From contig JBBIVO010000003.1 of assembly GCA_037439685.1 (NCBI GenBank), positions 1 to 54,365 on the forward strand: 54,365 nt of DNA, written 5' to 3'. The notes below the pieces were generated by a model that had not been told where the DNA came from, searched no databases, and worked only from the letters and a program-made list of their open reading frames with translations. Position numbers and translations under genes: made by a program. Below, in pieces: positions 1 through 8,485 of the stretch; the first letter of the stretch is position 1; every line of letters starts with the position of its first letter. Source of the stretch: JAGTRB01 sp037439685. GTDB taxonomy: Archaea > Thermoproteota > Bathyarchaeia > TCS64.

Positions 1-208
1 GCTTTTGATATCCTCTATTAGATGAGAAAAAAAGGATCTTAATAATTGTTAATTAATAGTCATATAATAAATGAACATCGTTTTAATTCAAAGTTTTCAT
101 CTTTTTCTTTTTGTAAATGAAAGGATCATCTTAAATTCATGAAGATTTTTAGGGCTGACGGGTTATTCGAACCTGTATAGTTTCCTGGCGTTTCCCCCTA
201 TAAGCCCT

Positions 209-893
209 TTAAAGTTCTTCATCTAGCCCCGCCGCCCTCGCCTTCTCCAGCTCCCATAGGGGTGCCCATATGGTATATCGTCGCCGTAGAGAACCCTATC
301 CCTTCCAACCCTACCCATCGCCTCCTTTATCTTGGTGTGCATGGGCATCCCGCTCGTCTCTAGGTAGATGTTCGGATTCCTCTCGGCGACCTCTATCGCG
401 CCGTTTATGTAGACGATATGCCCATGGCCCATGTGGACAAGCACCATCTTAACCTTCGGGAATGCCTTGGCGAGGGGCTCGAAGCTCCACGGGAGGCTGA
501 AGGGGGGATGCCCACAGTGAAATTGTATGGGGAGATCGAACTCCTCGGCCACAACAGTGGCTGGATGAACTATCGGCTCATGTGGGAGGAAGGCGTCGAA
601 GAGGGGTGGAGCTTTATCCCTATGAAGCCCTGCCTCTTTAGATATTCTCTAAGCCTCCTCTCATATCCCTCCTCCCTCGGGTTGACCCATACATTGGCCA
701 GGAGTTCCCTAGAGCCCTTTACAGCCCTGGCAACCGCCTCGTTATCTCTGCTCATCACGATGCACCTGCTGTAGTTATACTTCCTCATCAGCCTCCTAAG
801 CTCATCTGGGGAGATGGAGACCCCAAAGAGAGGGCCTCCTGACCCTATGTGGGCGTGGGCATCGACTATGTAGTAGTCATCCCACCAGTTCAT
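209..893 (-). pseudogene. TIM-barrel amidohydrolase (amidohydrolase_2 type), two frameshifts
   Basis: This reads as a metal-dependent hydrolase of the amidohydrolase_2 type. The N-terminus has the metal motif DAHAHIG just after the ATG at 893. A KLHP segment and a segment with FHCGHPPF and VHMGHGH follow, and the C-terminus has LYGDDIPYGHP. The reading frame breaks twice: near 603-606 (between KLHP and LFDAFLPHEP) and near 259-262 (between YGHP and LWELEKARAAG). In both places the coding strand reads CACCCC followed by TA or TC, and one extra C would restore the frame. The repaired product would be about 228 residues, ending at the TAA at 209-211. The start overlaps the stop of the upstream transporter gene by four bases (ATGA), so the two are translationally coupled. 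It may be a true pseudogene or an assembly homopolymer error. The substrate is unknown. Confidence 0.75.
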
Positions 894-1501
894 CTCCCTC
901 CCCTCTCCCTCACGTAGGCCTCCATCCTCTGCCTTACGGAGCTCCTGTAACTTGACACTCCGGGATAGACCCTGAGAACCCCGATGGAAAGGATCGGGGG
1001 GGCGATGTAGCTTATCACCCTTGTGGGGGTGGGGGAGAAGAACAGGAGGAGCCAAGCCCACATGCTTGAAGGCCCAAAGAGGAGGTAATATACAGGGGCG
1101 TATGCGATGGTGTTCACGGCCGAGCCGACCATCGTGGCCGCGACTATCCTGAGAACCTTCATTTTATCCAACCTAGTCGATCCGCCTGCCACAAGCCCGC
1201 AGGAGATCCCGCTGGCCAGCTTACAGAAGGGCGTGAAGGGGGCCCAGATAGGCGCCTCAAGAAGGTCAACGATCATCCCGCCAATCCCACCCGCCAGACC
1301 TCCTATGAGGCCGCCGAAGAGGATTGAAGCGGTCCACATAACCACGTTCCCAAGGTGCATCAACCCCCCGAAGGGGAGGGGAACCGCCCAAGCCGTTGTT
1401 AAAGCCATCAGGGCGCTGAAGACGGCTATCAGGGAGTAATCCCTGGTATCGAGCGTCTTAACCCTAGCGAGGAACCGAAACCTCAACCAGGATCTAACCA
1501 T
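890..1501 (-). CDS. ECF transporter S component (substrate-binding membrane protein)
   Basis: A 203-residue polytopic membrane protein with about five or six hydrophobic segments. It has the small-residue-rich stretch LFGGLIGGLAGGIGGMIVD around residues 62-80 that is typical of energy-coupling-factor S components, which bind a vitamin or nucleobase-like ligand and work with an EcfA/A'/T module. No EcfA or EcfT gene is in the window, so a shared module elsewhere is expected. The ligand cannot be assigned; ThiT-like and HmpT-like families both look plausible. The start is the ATG at 1501, directly at the edge of a perfect palindrome that probably contains both promoter and operator. The downstream amidohydrolase overlaps the stop by four bases, so the pair may import and process one compound. 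Confidence 0.75.
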   Translation of the reverse strand: MVRSWLRFRFLARVKTLDTRDYSLIAVFSALMALTTAWAVPLPFGGLMHLGNVVMWTASILFGGLIGGLAGGIGGMIVDLLEAPIWAPFTPFCKLASGISCGLVAGGSTRLDKMKVLRIVAATMVGSAVNTIAYAPVYYLLFGPSSMWAWLLLFFSPTPTRVISYIAPPILSIGVLRVYPGVSSYRSSVRQRMEAYVRERGGR

Positions 1502-1523
1502 ATTATAGTTATAACTATAATAT
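1500..1523. promoter_or_regulatory. 24-bp perfect palindrome over the promoter/start of the ECF gene
   Basis: The sequence from 1500 to 1523 is a perfect inverted repeat with half-site ATATTATAGTTA and no spacer. It covers the start codon (1499-1501) and the AT-rich bases where the TATA element of a leaderless minus-strand transcript should lie. A dimeric repressor bound here would block both TBP and polymerase. The repressor is unknown. Confidence 0.6.
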
Positions 1524-1584
1524 AAAACTGTGGGGCGGATTGTAAGGCCTGAGGTCGAGAAGCATCGTTTCCGCTCGAGAAGAA

Positions 1585-1592
1585 GTTTTAAC
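1585..1592 (+). promoter_or_regulatory. TATA box for the DUF362 gene
   Basis: GTTTTAAC lies about 30 bases before the ATG at 1620, the spacing expected for a leaderless or nearly leaderless archaeal transcript. Confidence 0.45.
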
Positions 1593-1619
1593 TAGGGTCT
1601 TCCCATTATAGGACTCGTT

Positions 1620-2861
1620 ATGTCTTCAGCGGTTTCTGTCGCTTTGAGGCGCCGGAGAGAGGAGGCAGGTCTGAGGGAGGCCGCGGGGCTTCTGGCGGTT
1701 CAGGGCCTCTCCGCCGAGGCTGAGCCCACCTCCGATATCTTCGTGGTTACGGGGACTTCGGGTGATGATGGAGGGGTGGCCGAGCTTATAGGCTTGATGG
1801 CGGACCACGGCCTTCGGTTTTACAGGTCTGATGAGGATGGAAGAGCCTGGGGCCAAGATGGCCTGATCTCCAGAGACGACGTGGTGATATTGAAGGTGAA
1901 CTCCCAGTGGGATGAGAGGGGGGGAACGAACACCGACCTCTTGAAGGCCTTGATAGGGGCTATACTGGACCATCCTGAGGGGTTCACTGGGGAGATAGTC
2001 GTAGCCGACAACGGCCAAGCCCAGTTCGGCGCCAGGGGGAGGGGGGGAAGCTTCTCCTGGGAGAGGAACAACGCGGAGGACCCCTCCCAGTCGGTTGAGA
2101 GGGTTGTGGCCTCCTACGCGGACTCTCACAGGGTTTCGGCCTACCTCTGGGACAACATCACGACTAGGAGGGTGAGGGAGTACTCCGATGGTGACCTTGA
2201 GGACGGGTTCGTCGTCGAGGACGCGGAGAACCCAAGGACTGGGATAAGGGTCTCATATCCAAAGTTCAGGACGAGATATGGAACCCATATCAGCTTCAAG
2301 CTCGGAGTCTGGGATCCCGCAGAGAGGGCCTATGATGGGGGGAGGATGAAGGTGTTGAACATCCCGGTCTTGAAGTCTCACAGGATATTCGGGGTCACCG
2401 CATCCGTGAAGAGCTACATGGGCGTGACCTCAGATAGGCTGACGGCCCAGCTTGGGGTCAGAGCCCATGAGACGGTCGGAACCGGGGGGATGGGGACCGA
2501 GATGGTTGAGACGAGGTTCCCAACCCTAAACATCCTCGACGCTATATGGGTCAACGGGAACCCCTTGGGGGGGCCGAGGACCCCCTACGACTCGGCGGCC
2601 AGGATGAACATGATCGCCGCGAGCAGGGATCCCATAGCCCTAGACTACTGGGCCTCGAAGCACATCCTCATCCCCCTGGCCGGATCTAGAGGATATAGCG
2701 ACACCAGCTCCATGGACCCTGACAACAGGCTGAAGGGCTCCTTCGGGCACTGGCTCAGGCTTTCCATGGAGGAGATAATCAGGGCTGGGATCTGGGCGAC
2801 GATGGACGAGGCTCACATAAACGTCTATGTCGCAGGCCGCAGAAGATTGGGGGGAGGCTGA
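1620..2861 (+). CDS. DUF362 domain protein
   Basis: A 413-residue protein resembling the DUF362 family. The typical core begins with VILKVNSQWDERGGTNTD (about residues 96-113), where the family usually has a lysine-asparagine motif (KPN or KVN). Later segments are VLNIPVLKSH, KSYMGVTSD and ARMNMIAASRDPIALDYWASKHIL; the family usually shows an I-x-DPIALD-x-A stretch there. No CxxC ferredoxin clusters are visible, so this is the form without an Fe-S tail. DUF362 members have no agreed biochemical role. The gene stands alone with its own TATA box 30 bases before the ATG, and the flanking genes point away or are on the other strand. Confidence 0.7.
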   Translation: MSSAVSVALRRRREEAGLREAAGLLAVQGLSAEAEPTSDIFVVTGTSGDDGGVAELIGLMADHGLRFYRSDEDGRAWGQDGLISRDDVVILKVNSQWDERGGTNTDLLKALIGAILDHPEGFTGEIVVADNGQAQFGARGRGGSFSWERNNAEDPSQSVERVVASYADSHRVSAYLWDNITTRRVREYSDGDLEDGFVVEDAENPRTGIRVSYPKFRTRYGTHISFKLGVWDPAERAYDGGRMKVLNIPVLKSHRIFGVTASVKSYMGVTSDRLTAQLGVRAHETVGTGGMGTEMVETRFPTLNILDAIWVNGNPLGGPRTPYDSAARMNMIAASRDPIALDYWASKHILIPLAGSRGYSDTSSMDPDNRLKGSFGHWLRLSMEEIIRAGIWATMDEAHINVYVAGRRRLGGG

Positions 2862-2961
2862 AATCCATTATATTTCAGAAACTTACATCTTGATACTTTA
2901 TATAGCTGATAGAATTCGATCCACTTTATCAATTGAAAAGGGATTATGAGGAGGATCTTCC

Positions 2962-3834
2962 TTAAGTGCGCCTTCGCCTCAGAAGATAAGATATTGAAAC
3001 AACAAATATCATAGTCGTTGCAATAAATGTGTATATCATTAAAGTATATGTATTTAGTTGAGATAAAAGCCTTTCATTTTCCATTTTAATTTTTTCATAC
3101 ATGTTTTTTAATGAGCTAAATTCAGCCTTAAAATTGTTGTAGGATGATTGAAGGGCATCATAATCGCCTTCAATTTTTTCATATTTTTTCTGCAACTCTT
3201 CATATTTTGATTTTATTTTCATAAGATCTTCTTTAATTAAGTTATAATCTGAATTTAATCTTTCATTTTCGGATCTCAGCCTTTGAAGGGTGGAGCTGAG
3301 GTCTAGATATTCTGACCTGAGCCTCAGGTAGCTCTGTAGTAGGATCCCATACCCCTCCGGCAGGGTGGATGAAGGATAATAAACGTAGAGGCTCCAGGCC
3401 TCTGGATCGAACTCGTTAGGGTAATCGACGGCCTCGACGTAGCCGTTTTCTAGGAGCCACTCGTTCAGGTTCAACAGGTGGGTCGAGTTGTATCTAACAT
3501 AGGCCACGCAGACGAGCCTGTTGTACCTGTCCATCACCTCCAAGTCGTCCACATCCAGGTAGACCTCTGCGTTGAGGGCCAGCCTCGACAGGGCCTCCTT
3601 TGCCTCAGCCCCGGAGGCCTCTCCCAGCTCTGGGGCGTTGATATCCGCGAGCCTCACACGGCCAACTGGGAAGGCGTCGAAGGTGTCGCCGTCGACCACC
3701 CTATAGACAACGGCGCTGACATCTATCTCAACCCCTCCACCCTCCGCCGCATAGGCCCCGAGGAGGGGTGTGTAGAGCTGAGCTGCAAGGAGGACGAGGA
3801 GAGCCGAGGTGGACGGATGGATGAGGGGCACCAT
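2962..3834 (-). CDS. Secreted, membrane-tethered thermonuclease-like (SNase) protein
   Basis: Four parts are visible in 290 residues. A hydrophobic signal segment lies at about 8-30. A staphylococcal-nuclease-like domain lies at about 38-155. A long charged coiled coil runs from about 165 to 260, and a single membrane helix from about 264 to 285 is followed by a basic tail of four arginines. The nuclease residues known from SNase are kept: DGDT at 48-51, Arg61 and Glu69 in the VRLADINAPE segment, and Arg106 in DRYNR. The expected topology is the nuclease outside the cell, held off the membrane by the coiled coil. It probably degrades external DNA or RNA for nutrition or defence. The 3' part of the gene (about 2962-3290) is strikingly AT-rich and lysine/asparagine-rich, while the nuclease part is GC-rich, which suggests a domain of different origin. 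Confidence 0.75.
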   Translation of the reverse strand: MVPLIHPSTSALLVLLAAQLYTPLLGAYAAEGGGVEIDVSAVVYRVVDGDTFDAFPVGRVRLADINAPELGEASGAEAKEALSRLALNAEVYLDVDDLEVMDRYNRLVCVAYVRYNSTHLLNLNEWLLENGYVEAVDYPNEFDPEAWSLYVYYPSSTLPEGYGILLQSYLRLRSEYLDLSSTLQRLRSENERLNSDYNLIKEDLMKIKSKYEELQKKYEKIEGDYDALQSSYNNFKAEFSSLKNMYEKIKMENERLLSQLNTYTLMIYTFIATTMIFVVSISYLLRRRRT

Positions 3835-4381
3835 CTTCCCAAATAGGGGAGGGATTACTCCATCTCATAAATCTACGCCCCAAAGAACAGGACGACCCAA
3901 TCGCCCCAGCCCCTGAGAGTCGAGGGCTGAAGGGCTGGATGACCGGAGGCCTCAGTTTACCGCCGATGCGCTTTGAGGAGGGCAGGGGTATCGGGCCTCC
4001 AACCCCGGCAAGGTATGGCGAAGGGGAATTGTCTTCTCGATCCTCCTCATCCTCCACGGATCGAAGAATCATAAGAGCGGTGGGGCCCATCAGGCCTAGG
4101 CGAAGGGGGAGAAGGTGGGCTCCATGAATAGGTCAGATAGGGTTAGAGGCGTCAGTGGGACCTGTGGCATCGAGAGGGGATCCTTTGCACCATACCCGTT
4201 GGGCTCGACGGGGTGAGGTTGGAGGAGGCCGAGGCCCCGATCAGGACCAAGCCGGAGCCTAGGCATCGGCTCAGAGGTGGATGAAGCCAGATAAGGCACG
4301 TGGGACGCTAAGATTTCATGGGAGAGGCCGTAGGCGCTTAACCAGATGGTCGAAACCCTAACCCGATCTCTTATGAAACCG
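3835..4381. other. 547-base stretch without a supported gene
   Basis: Open frames exist on both strands (for example 3939-4127 plus and 4096-4299 minus), but their translations are rich in Pro, Arg and Ser with no recognisable motif. They look like frames opened by high GC. I see no tRNA and no convincing repeat. It could be a decayed gene. Confidence 0.4.
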
Positions 4382-4756
4382 TTAACCTATATCAACGCGC
4401 TGACATCTTTTACCAACATATTCATTCACGATGCGCCTGAACTCTTCGAGGGAAGGGAACCTCCCCTCTATGGCGAGCTCGCCGTCTATAATGACAAATG
4501 GCACCCTTACGCCAGCCGATAGGAGCCTTTGAACCTGTCTGGGATATGTATTAAGCGGCCTTCGACTGCTGATTACATCCCTCTCTATCTCGATCTTATC
4601 CTTAAATTCTTCTCTCAATGTCTTAACAATTTCATTCCTTTCTATGAGCATCATTCTCATTTTTTTAACATCCTCCTCAGTAGCTACTCCAGGGCCACAA
4701 CAACCCTTGAATGGATCTCCCTCATAAATTTCAACAATCGCCTTTTCAGTCTTCAT
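4382..4756 (-). CDS. ArsD-like / thioredoxin-fold small protein
   Basis: A 124-residue protein with an early GCCGPGVAT motif (about residues 18-26), a central helical region, and a VPFVIIDGELAIEGRFPSLEEF segment at about 94-115. This layout (two neighbouring cysteines near the first strand, then a cis-Pro-like VPF and an IDGE strand) matches the ArsD/thioredoxin-like fold. ArsD hands arsenite or antimonite to the ArsA ATPase, but no ars genes are in the window, so a general thiol or metal-handling role is equally likely. It lies 82 bases after the Fe-S protein gene on the same strand and may share its transcript. A second cysteine near the C-terminus (KRCQ) could take part in metal binding. 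Confidence 0.6.
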   Translation of the reverse strand: MKTEKAIVEIYEGDPFKGCCGPGVATEEDVKKMRMMLIERNEIVKTLREEFKDKIEIERDVISSRRPLNTYPRQVQRLLSAGVRVPFVIIDGELAIEGRFPSLEEFRRIVNEYVGKRCQRVDIG

Positions 4757-4838
4757 TAAACCACCATACGCGGTTCATTTTTCAAGATAAGAGATTTATA
4801 TTTATTTGAGAATGGGATACAACCCCCTTCTTTCATGG

Positions 4839-5474
4839 TCAGGCCTCCAATCCAAGCGCCTTTGATAGGTAGGGTCCCAGCCGATTTTTAATCCCCATTC
4901 GGAGCTGGAGATATTCGGAGTCTCTGAGCTTTTTGCACTGGGAGAGCTTGGCTTCGCCCAGCAATGCCTTTATGGCTAGGGCCTGACACGTCGCCAGGCC
5001 GCACTCGCCGCAGTTTATCCTTGGAAGATGATTGTAGAGATCCATCCAGGATATCCTCATCGCAGCCTCCACCTCCCCATCGCCTGGGGCCCCGAACCTT
5101 ATATATGCCGAGTATGCATCGTTTATTAAACCCCTCATCTTCTCTAGAATCTCCTCAGCCTCCTTCAGGTCCTTCGTGTTGGTGACAGCTATCTCCCCGC
5201 CTGGGTGGAAGGTTATCATCCTATTTAAAATGTTCAGGGTCAGCGTCCCCTCGGCCCTATTATAGTGGGACCTTCCCGGTGGAAACATAAGGAATAGGAC
5301 GGGTATGACCTCTCGAAGTTCACCATCTGCCCTGGCCCTGAACCTTATATACCCTGGTGTTGTGAGGCAGGGGAGAACCTCAAATATCTCGATCCGATTG
5401 ACGAGGGGCTTCTCCCTAGCCTTTCTTCTCTCCTCTTCCTCCAATAATCTCTTGAAAATATCTATTTCATTCAT
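4839..5474 (-). CDS. Protein with C-terminal 4Fe-4S domain (Fes/CFeSP-type)
   Basis: About 211 residues. The C-terminal part has four cysteines in the pattern C-x2-C-x4-C-x16-C (NCGECGLATC followed by SQC), the signature of the small 4Fe-4S domain found in corrinoid iron-sulfur proteins and in several electron-transfer proteins. The N-terminal 150 residues form an alpha/beta region I do not recognise. I chose the ATG at 5474 because GGTGAT lies just before it; the ATG at 5486 is also possible. The ArsD-like gene follows on the same strand. A role in thiol or metal redox chemistry is inferred from this pairing only. Confidence 0.65.
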   Translation of the reverse strand: MNEIDIFKRLLEEEERRKAREKPLVNRIEIFEVLPCLTTPGYIRFRARADGELREVIPVLFLMFPPGRSHYNRAEGTLTLNILNRMITFHPGGEIAVTNTKDLKEAEEILEKMRGLINDAYSAYIRFGAPGDGEVEAAMRISWMDLYNHLPRINCGECGLATCQALAIKALLGEAKLSQCKKLRDSEYLQLRMGIKNRLGPYLSKALGLEA

Positions 5475-5835
5475 GAAAATCACCAAAGAAGTTATGGTTG
5501 CCCATCATGAAGATGATGCTTCTGGCGATCCTGAACTTAATAAATCCTCATCGCCTCAAAAACCACTTTAGGCTCTTCGATATAAGGCTTTCTCCTGTCA
5601 TCTCCTCTTCTCTCAGCGCCTAAATCTCACCCATCTCGGTTCATCTCCTAACCCAGGCCCGGGACTCGGGGCCGAATCCATCCCACCTCCTAGATGTGAA
5701 ATGGGTCGCCGATGGATTAGGATCAGGGCTTACGAGGCTGACCAAAAAGGGAGACTTAGGATATCCCTAACCATTAAATGAGGATTAGGAGAGGGTTTAA
5801 GAGCTCTTAGGTTTCAGGATATATCGGGATCCTCT
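5475..5835. other. Intergenic region, divergent promoters
   Basis: About 360 bases between divergent genes. TTTAAGAG near 5796-5803 is a possible TATA box for the aminotransferase at 5836. I found no tRNA and no coding signal in the rest. Confidence 0.35.
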
Positions 5836-7230
5836 ATGGGTGTTAAGCATTTCAGGGAGGATGAGGTTAAGAGCCTCTACGAGGAGGGGAAGGCCTACCT
5901 GGTCCAGAGGTGGGAGCCCCGCCCAGGTGTTGAGGAGCCGATCGTGGTATGGGGGGAGGGCGCATACTTCTACGACGCTAGGGGTAAGAGGTACCTCGAC
6001 CTGATCTCCCAGCTTTACAACGTCCATATAGGTTTGGGGAATAGGGAGATCATCGAGGCCGCCAAGAGGCAGCTTGAGGAGCTCGCCTACTCTTCTCCCA
6101 GCTACTTCAACGTCCCCCAGATACAGCTGGCCAAGAGGCTGGCCCAGATAACCCCAGGCGACCTATGCAAGACATTCTTCAGTAACAGCGGAACGGAGGC
6201 GAATGAGGCTGCGATAAAGCTCGCCCAGCTCTATAGGGGGGCCCCTAAGGTCATAGGCTTCTGGGACTCGTATCACGGCTCGACATACGCCTCCGTGAGC
6301 GTGGGGGGGAGCGCCAGGAATAGGCAACTTCCAGGCCTCTCAATCCTCGAGGAGTTCAAGCATGTTCCCGCCCCGTACTGCTACAGGTGCCCCTTCAAGA
6401 AGGCGTATCCGGACTGCGACCTATTATGCGCCGAGTTCATCAGATACACCATCGAGAAGGAGGGGGAGAGATCCATAGCCGCCTTCATGGCGGAGCCCAT
6501 ATGCAGCTGGGCGGGGCAGGTGGTCCCGCCTCCAGATTACTGGCCTAGGGTGAGGAGGATCTGCGACGAGAAGGGGGTCCTCCTCATCTTCGATGAGGTG
6601 ATGACGGGCTTCGCGAGGACCGGAAGGATGTTCGCCTGTGAGCACTGGAATGTCATCCCAGACATCGAGACCTACGCGAAGGGGATAACCTCAGGCTATG
6701 TCCCATTGGGGGCAACGATAGTGAACAAGAGGATAGGCGACCACTTCGATGAGAAGGGCTTCCCCCACAGCTACACCTACAGCGGCCACGCCCTCGCCTG
6801 CTCCACAGCCCTAGCGGTAATAGACTACTACTATAAGGAGAGGCTGGCTGAGAGGGCTGCCAGGATGGGAGAACGCATGATGGAGGGGCTGAGGGGGATG
6901 CAGGAGAGGCAACCCATAATCGGAGACGTGAGAGGCTTAGGCCTCTTCATGGGCATCGAGCTCGTGGCGAACCCTGAGACGAGGGAGGAGATGGTTCCAA
7001 GAGGCCTAACCCCAGAGCAGAGGCTCGACCCAAATCATAACCCGATGGTCTACCTCACCGATAAGGCTAAGGAGAAGGGCCTCATCGTCGGAACCAGCCC
7101 GGGAACGGGGATAATAAGGATGATGCCATGCCTAACCATAACCGAGGATCAGGTCGAGGAGGGGCTCAACCTCCTAGAGATGGTCATAGGAGAGACCGCT
7201 AAGAGGTTCGACCTTCCCAGGAAATCCTGA
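5836..7230 (+). CDS. Class III (omega) aminotransferase, PLP-dependent
   Basis: A 464-residue fold-type I PLP enzyme. Visible motifs are NSGTEANEAAIKLA (117-130, phosphate binding), the aromatic SYHGST segment (145-150), FDEVMTGFARTG (252-263, Asp253 to the pyridine nitrogen) and the Schiff-base lysine Lys282 in YAKGITSGYVPLGA. The family moves an amino group from an omega or alpha position to 2-oxoglutarate or pyruvate. GABA, beta-alanine and ornithine-type substrates cannot be told apart here. Four cysteines (182, 185, 194, 198) form a cluster in the segment YCYRCPF...CDLLC. In animal GABA transaminase the CxxC at this place holds a 2Fe-2S cluster between subunits. It stands alone; no partner dehydrogenase is adjacent. 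Confidence 0.85.
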   Translation: MGVKHFREDEVKSLYEEGKAYLVQRWEPRPGVEEPIVVWGEGAYFYDARGKRYLDLISQLYNVHIGLGNREIIEAAKRQLEELAYSSPSYFNVPQIQLAKRLAQITPGDLCKTFFSNSGTEANEAAIKLAQLYRGAPKVIGFWDSYHGSTYASVSVGGSARNRQLPGLSILEEFKHVPAPYCYRCPFKKAYPDCDLLCAEFIRYTIEKEGERSIAAFMAEPICSWAGQVVPPPDYWPRVRRICDEKGVLLIFDEVMTGFARTGRMFACEHWNVIPDIETYAKGITSGYVPLGATIVNKRIGDHFDEKGFPHSYTYSGHALACSTALAVIDYYYKERLAERAARMGERMMEGLRGMQERQPIIGDVRGLGLFMGIELVANPETREEMVPRGLTPEQRLDPNHNPMVYLTDKAKEKGLIVGTSPGTGIIRMMPCLTITEDQVEEGLNLLEMVIGETAKRFDLPRKS

Positions 7231-7425
7231 GAGAACCGTCTCCGGGCCTCCCCTATCCCTCTCTAAGCAGACCTAATCTCAAAGGCTTCGAACATCTGCC
7301 TTCATAGGGCTTTTGTAGAACCTCAATCCCTCATCATTTAAACCAGCTATTGGTTCTATCAATATCAGTGAGTAACATATGAGACTAGATGGAAGAAGTT
7401 TACCTCAACCATTTAAGCCATATAG

Positions 7426-7440
7426 GAGTTACGCAGTTGA
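7426..7440. repeat. Left terminal inverted repeat of the IS
   Basis: GAGTTACGCAGTTGA, the exact reverse complement of 8460-8474. Confidence 0.9.
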
Positions 7441-8414
7441 GGCTAGTGTGAAGGTGGGGTTGGCTAGGTGGGTTCTGATGGCCTCCCTTATGATGCTGCT
7501 CTTCGCCTTGTACAGCTTAGGTGGGCTTGCAGCCTGTGCCACTCAAGCCTGATGAAGGCTTATGGCTGGGGAGATGTGCCTTCTCTGGCCTCTTGCAGAC
7601 CTCCCCTGGGCCGTTCAACCCCGCAGCACCGCTTCAAGCCTCGGTGGTGCTCCTCCACCCTCCACAGACGGCCGCATATCTCTCCCACCCCCCACGCTCC
7701 ATCTCCAGGTCGCTGGTGGCCCGGTACTCCAGGCCGCCTTCCCTGTCGGTCCTCTGGAATACCTTCACCCACCCATAACCTCTCAGGTGGACCACGAAGC
7801 CCTCCTCAGGGATGGATAACGTCGATGTGGGCGTGTTTCCACGGCCGTCGGGGTTGACCAGCCTGTTGGGCTTGAGCTGGGTTAGCCAGCGCCACCCAGC
7901 CTGCACAGCTGCTTCAGGCTCTCCAGGCCTTAGTACCAGGAGTCGAAGAGGATGAACTCGGGCTCGAAGCCACGGCTCCCCGCCTCTGCCCAGAGGGCTC
8001 TGGGATGGTCGTTCTTCGTCAACCCTTCCAGGTGGCGGGCATACACCCTGAAGCCGATGTGGATGTGGCCTCCCCATCGGTCCATAGGAGGGTGAGGAGG
8101 TTGATGCCCTTGACAACCCCCCTGTGCTTCTGCTCCAGTGGTAGGTGACCACCCCTATCTCCTCGGCGTAGGGCTTGTCCAGGGTATTGTTGTCTAGGAT
8201 CAGCACGCCCTGCCGGGGCCTCACCAGGGGCTTCACCTCCCTCTAAAGGGCCTCCGGTCTAGGGACTCCGCTTGAGGAGGCGGGTGGAGGCGTCGCGGGC
8301 TGGAGAGTCCGGCCCCCTAGGCTGGCATCGGGCTGCCTCCGTTCAGGTGAAGGCCCTCTGCGTCGCTATCAAGAAGTGGATGTAGTCCAAGTCATCACAT
8401 CGGGGCGAGTTCAT
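7429..8414 (-). pseudogene. Broken DDE transposase
   Basis: Reading all three minus-strand frames from the ATG at 8414 gives, in order, YIHFLIATQRAFT, a stop, then TEAARCQP and STRLLKR. Next come VLILDNNTLDKPYA with VTYHWS, then LLTLLWTDGEA in another frame, then GWRWLTQLKPNRLVNPDG, VVHLRGYGWVKVF, EEHHRGLKRCCGVE and finally EAIRTHLANPTFTLA. These match the DDE transposase type that has LDKPY, HWS and ENYHRGLKQ blocks. At least two stops and several frameshifts interrupt it, and the second residue of the usual DD pair is changed to Asn. It cannot make active transposase. Confidence 0.85.
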
Positions 8415-8459
8415 GCCTCCCCAGAACTCCATAGAGGACGAGTGGAAAGAATTAAACCT

Positions 8460-8474
8460 TCAACTGCGTAACTC
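8460..8474. repeat. Right terminal inverted repeat of the IS
   Basis: TCAACTGCGTAACTC, the exact reverse complement of 7426-7440. Confidence 0.9.
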
Positions 8475-8485
8475 ATACCATATAG

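Larger units (their letters stand above)
7426..8474 (-). mobile_element. Degraded insertion sequence (IS4-superfamily, IS701-like)
   Basis: About 1.05 kb bounded by perfect 15-bp inverted repeats (GAGTTACGCAGTTGA left, its complement right) and filled by one broken transposase gene on the minus strand. The transposase stop codon lies inside the left repeat. The octamer CCATATAG occurs directly outside the left end (7418-7425) and again three bases outside the right end (8478-8485), possibly a remnant of the target duplication. Family placement rests on remembered transposase motifs. Confidence 0.85.

Noticed and set aside
150..180. T-loop-like GGTTATTCGAACC, possible tRNA
   Set aside because: Neither strand gives matching T-stem or acceptor stem.
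3728..4299. Overlapping open frames on both strands between the SNase gene and the ArsD-like gene
   Set aside because: Pro/Arg/Ser-rich translations without motif; they look like high-GC frames and not genes.
7634..8236. 200-residue minus-strand frame as an intact transposase
   Set aside because: It covers only part of the DDE transposase and runs out of frame in the middle; the full gene is broken.
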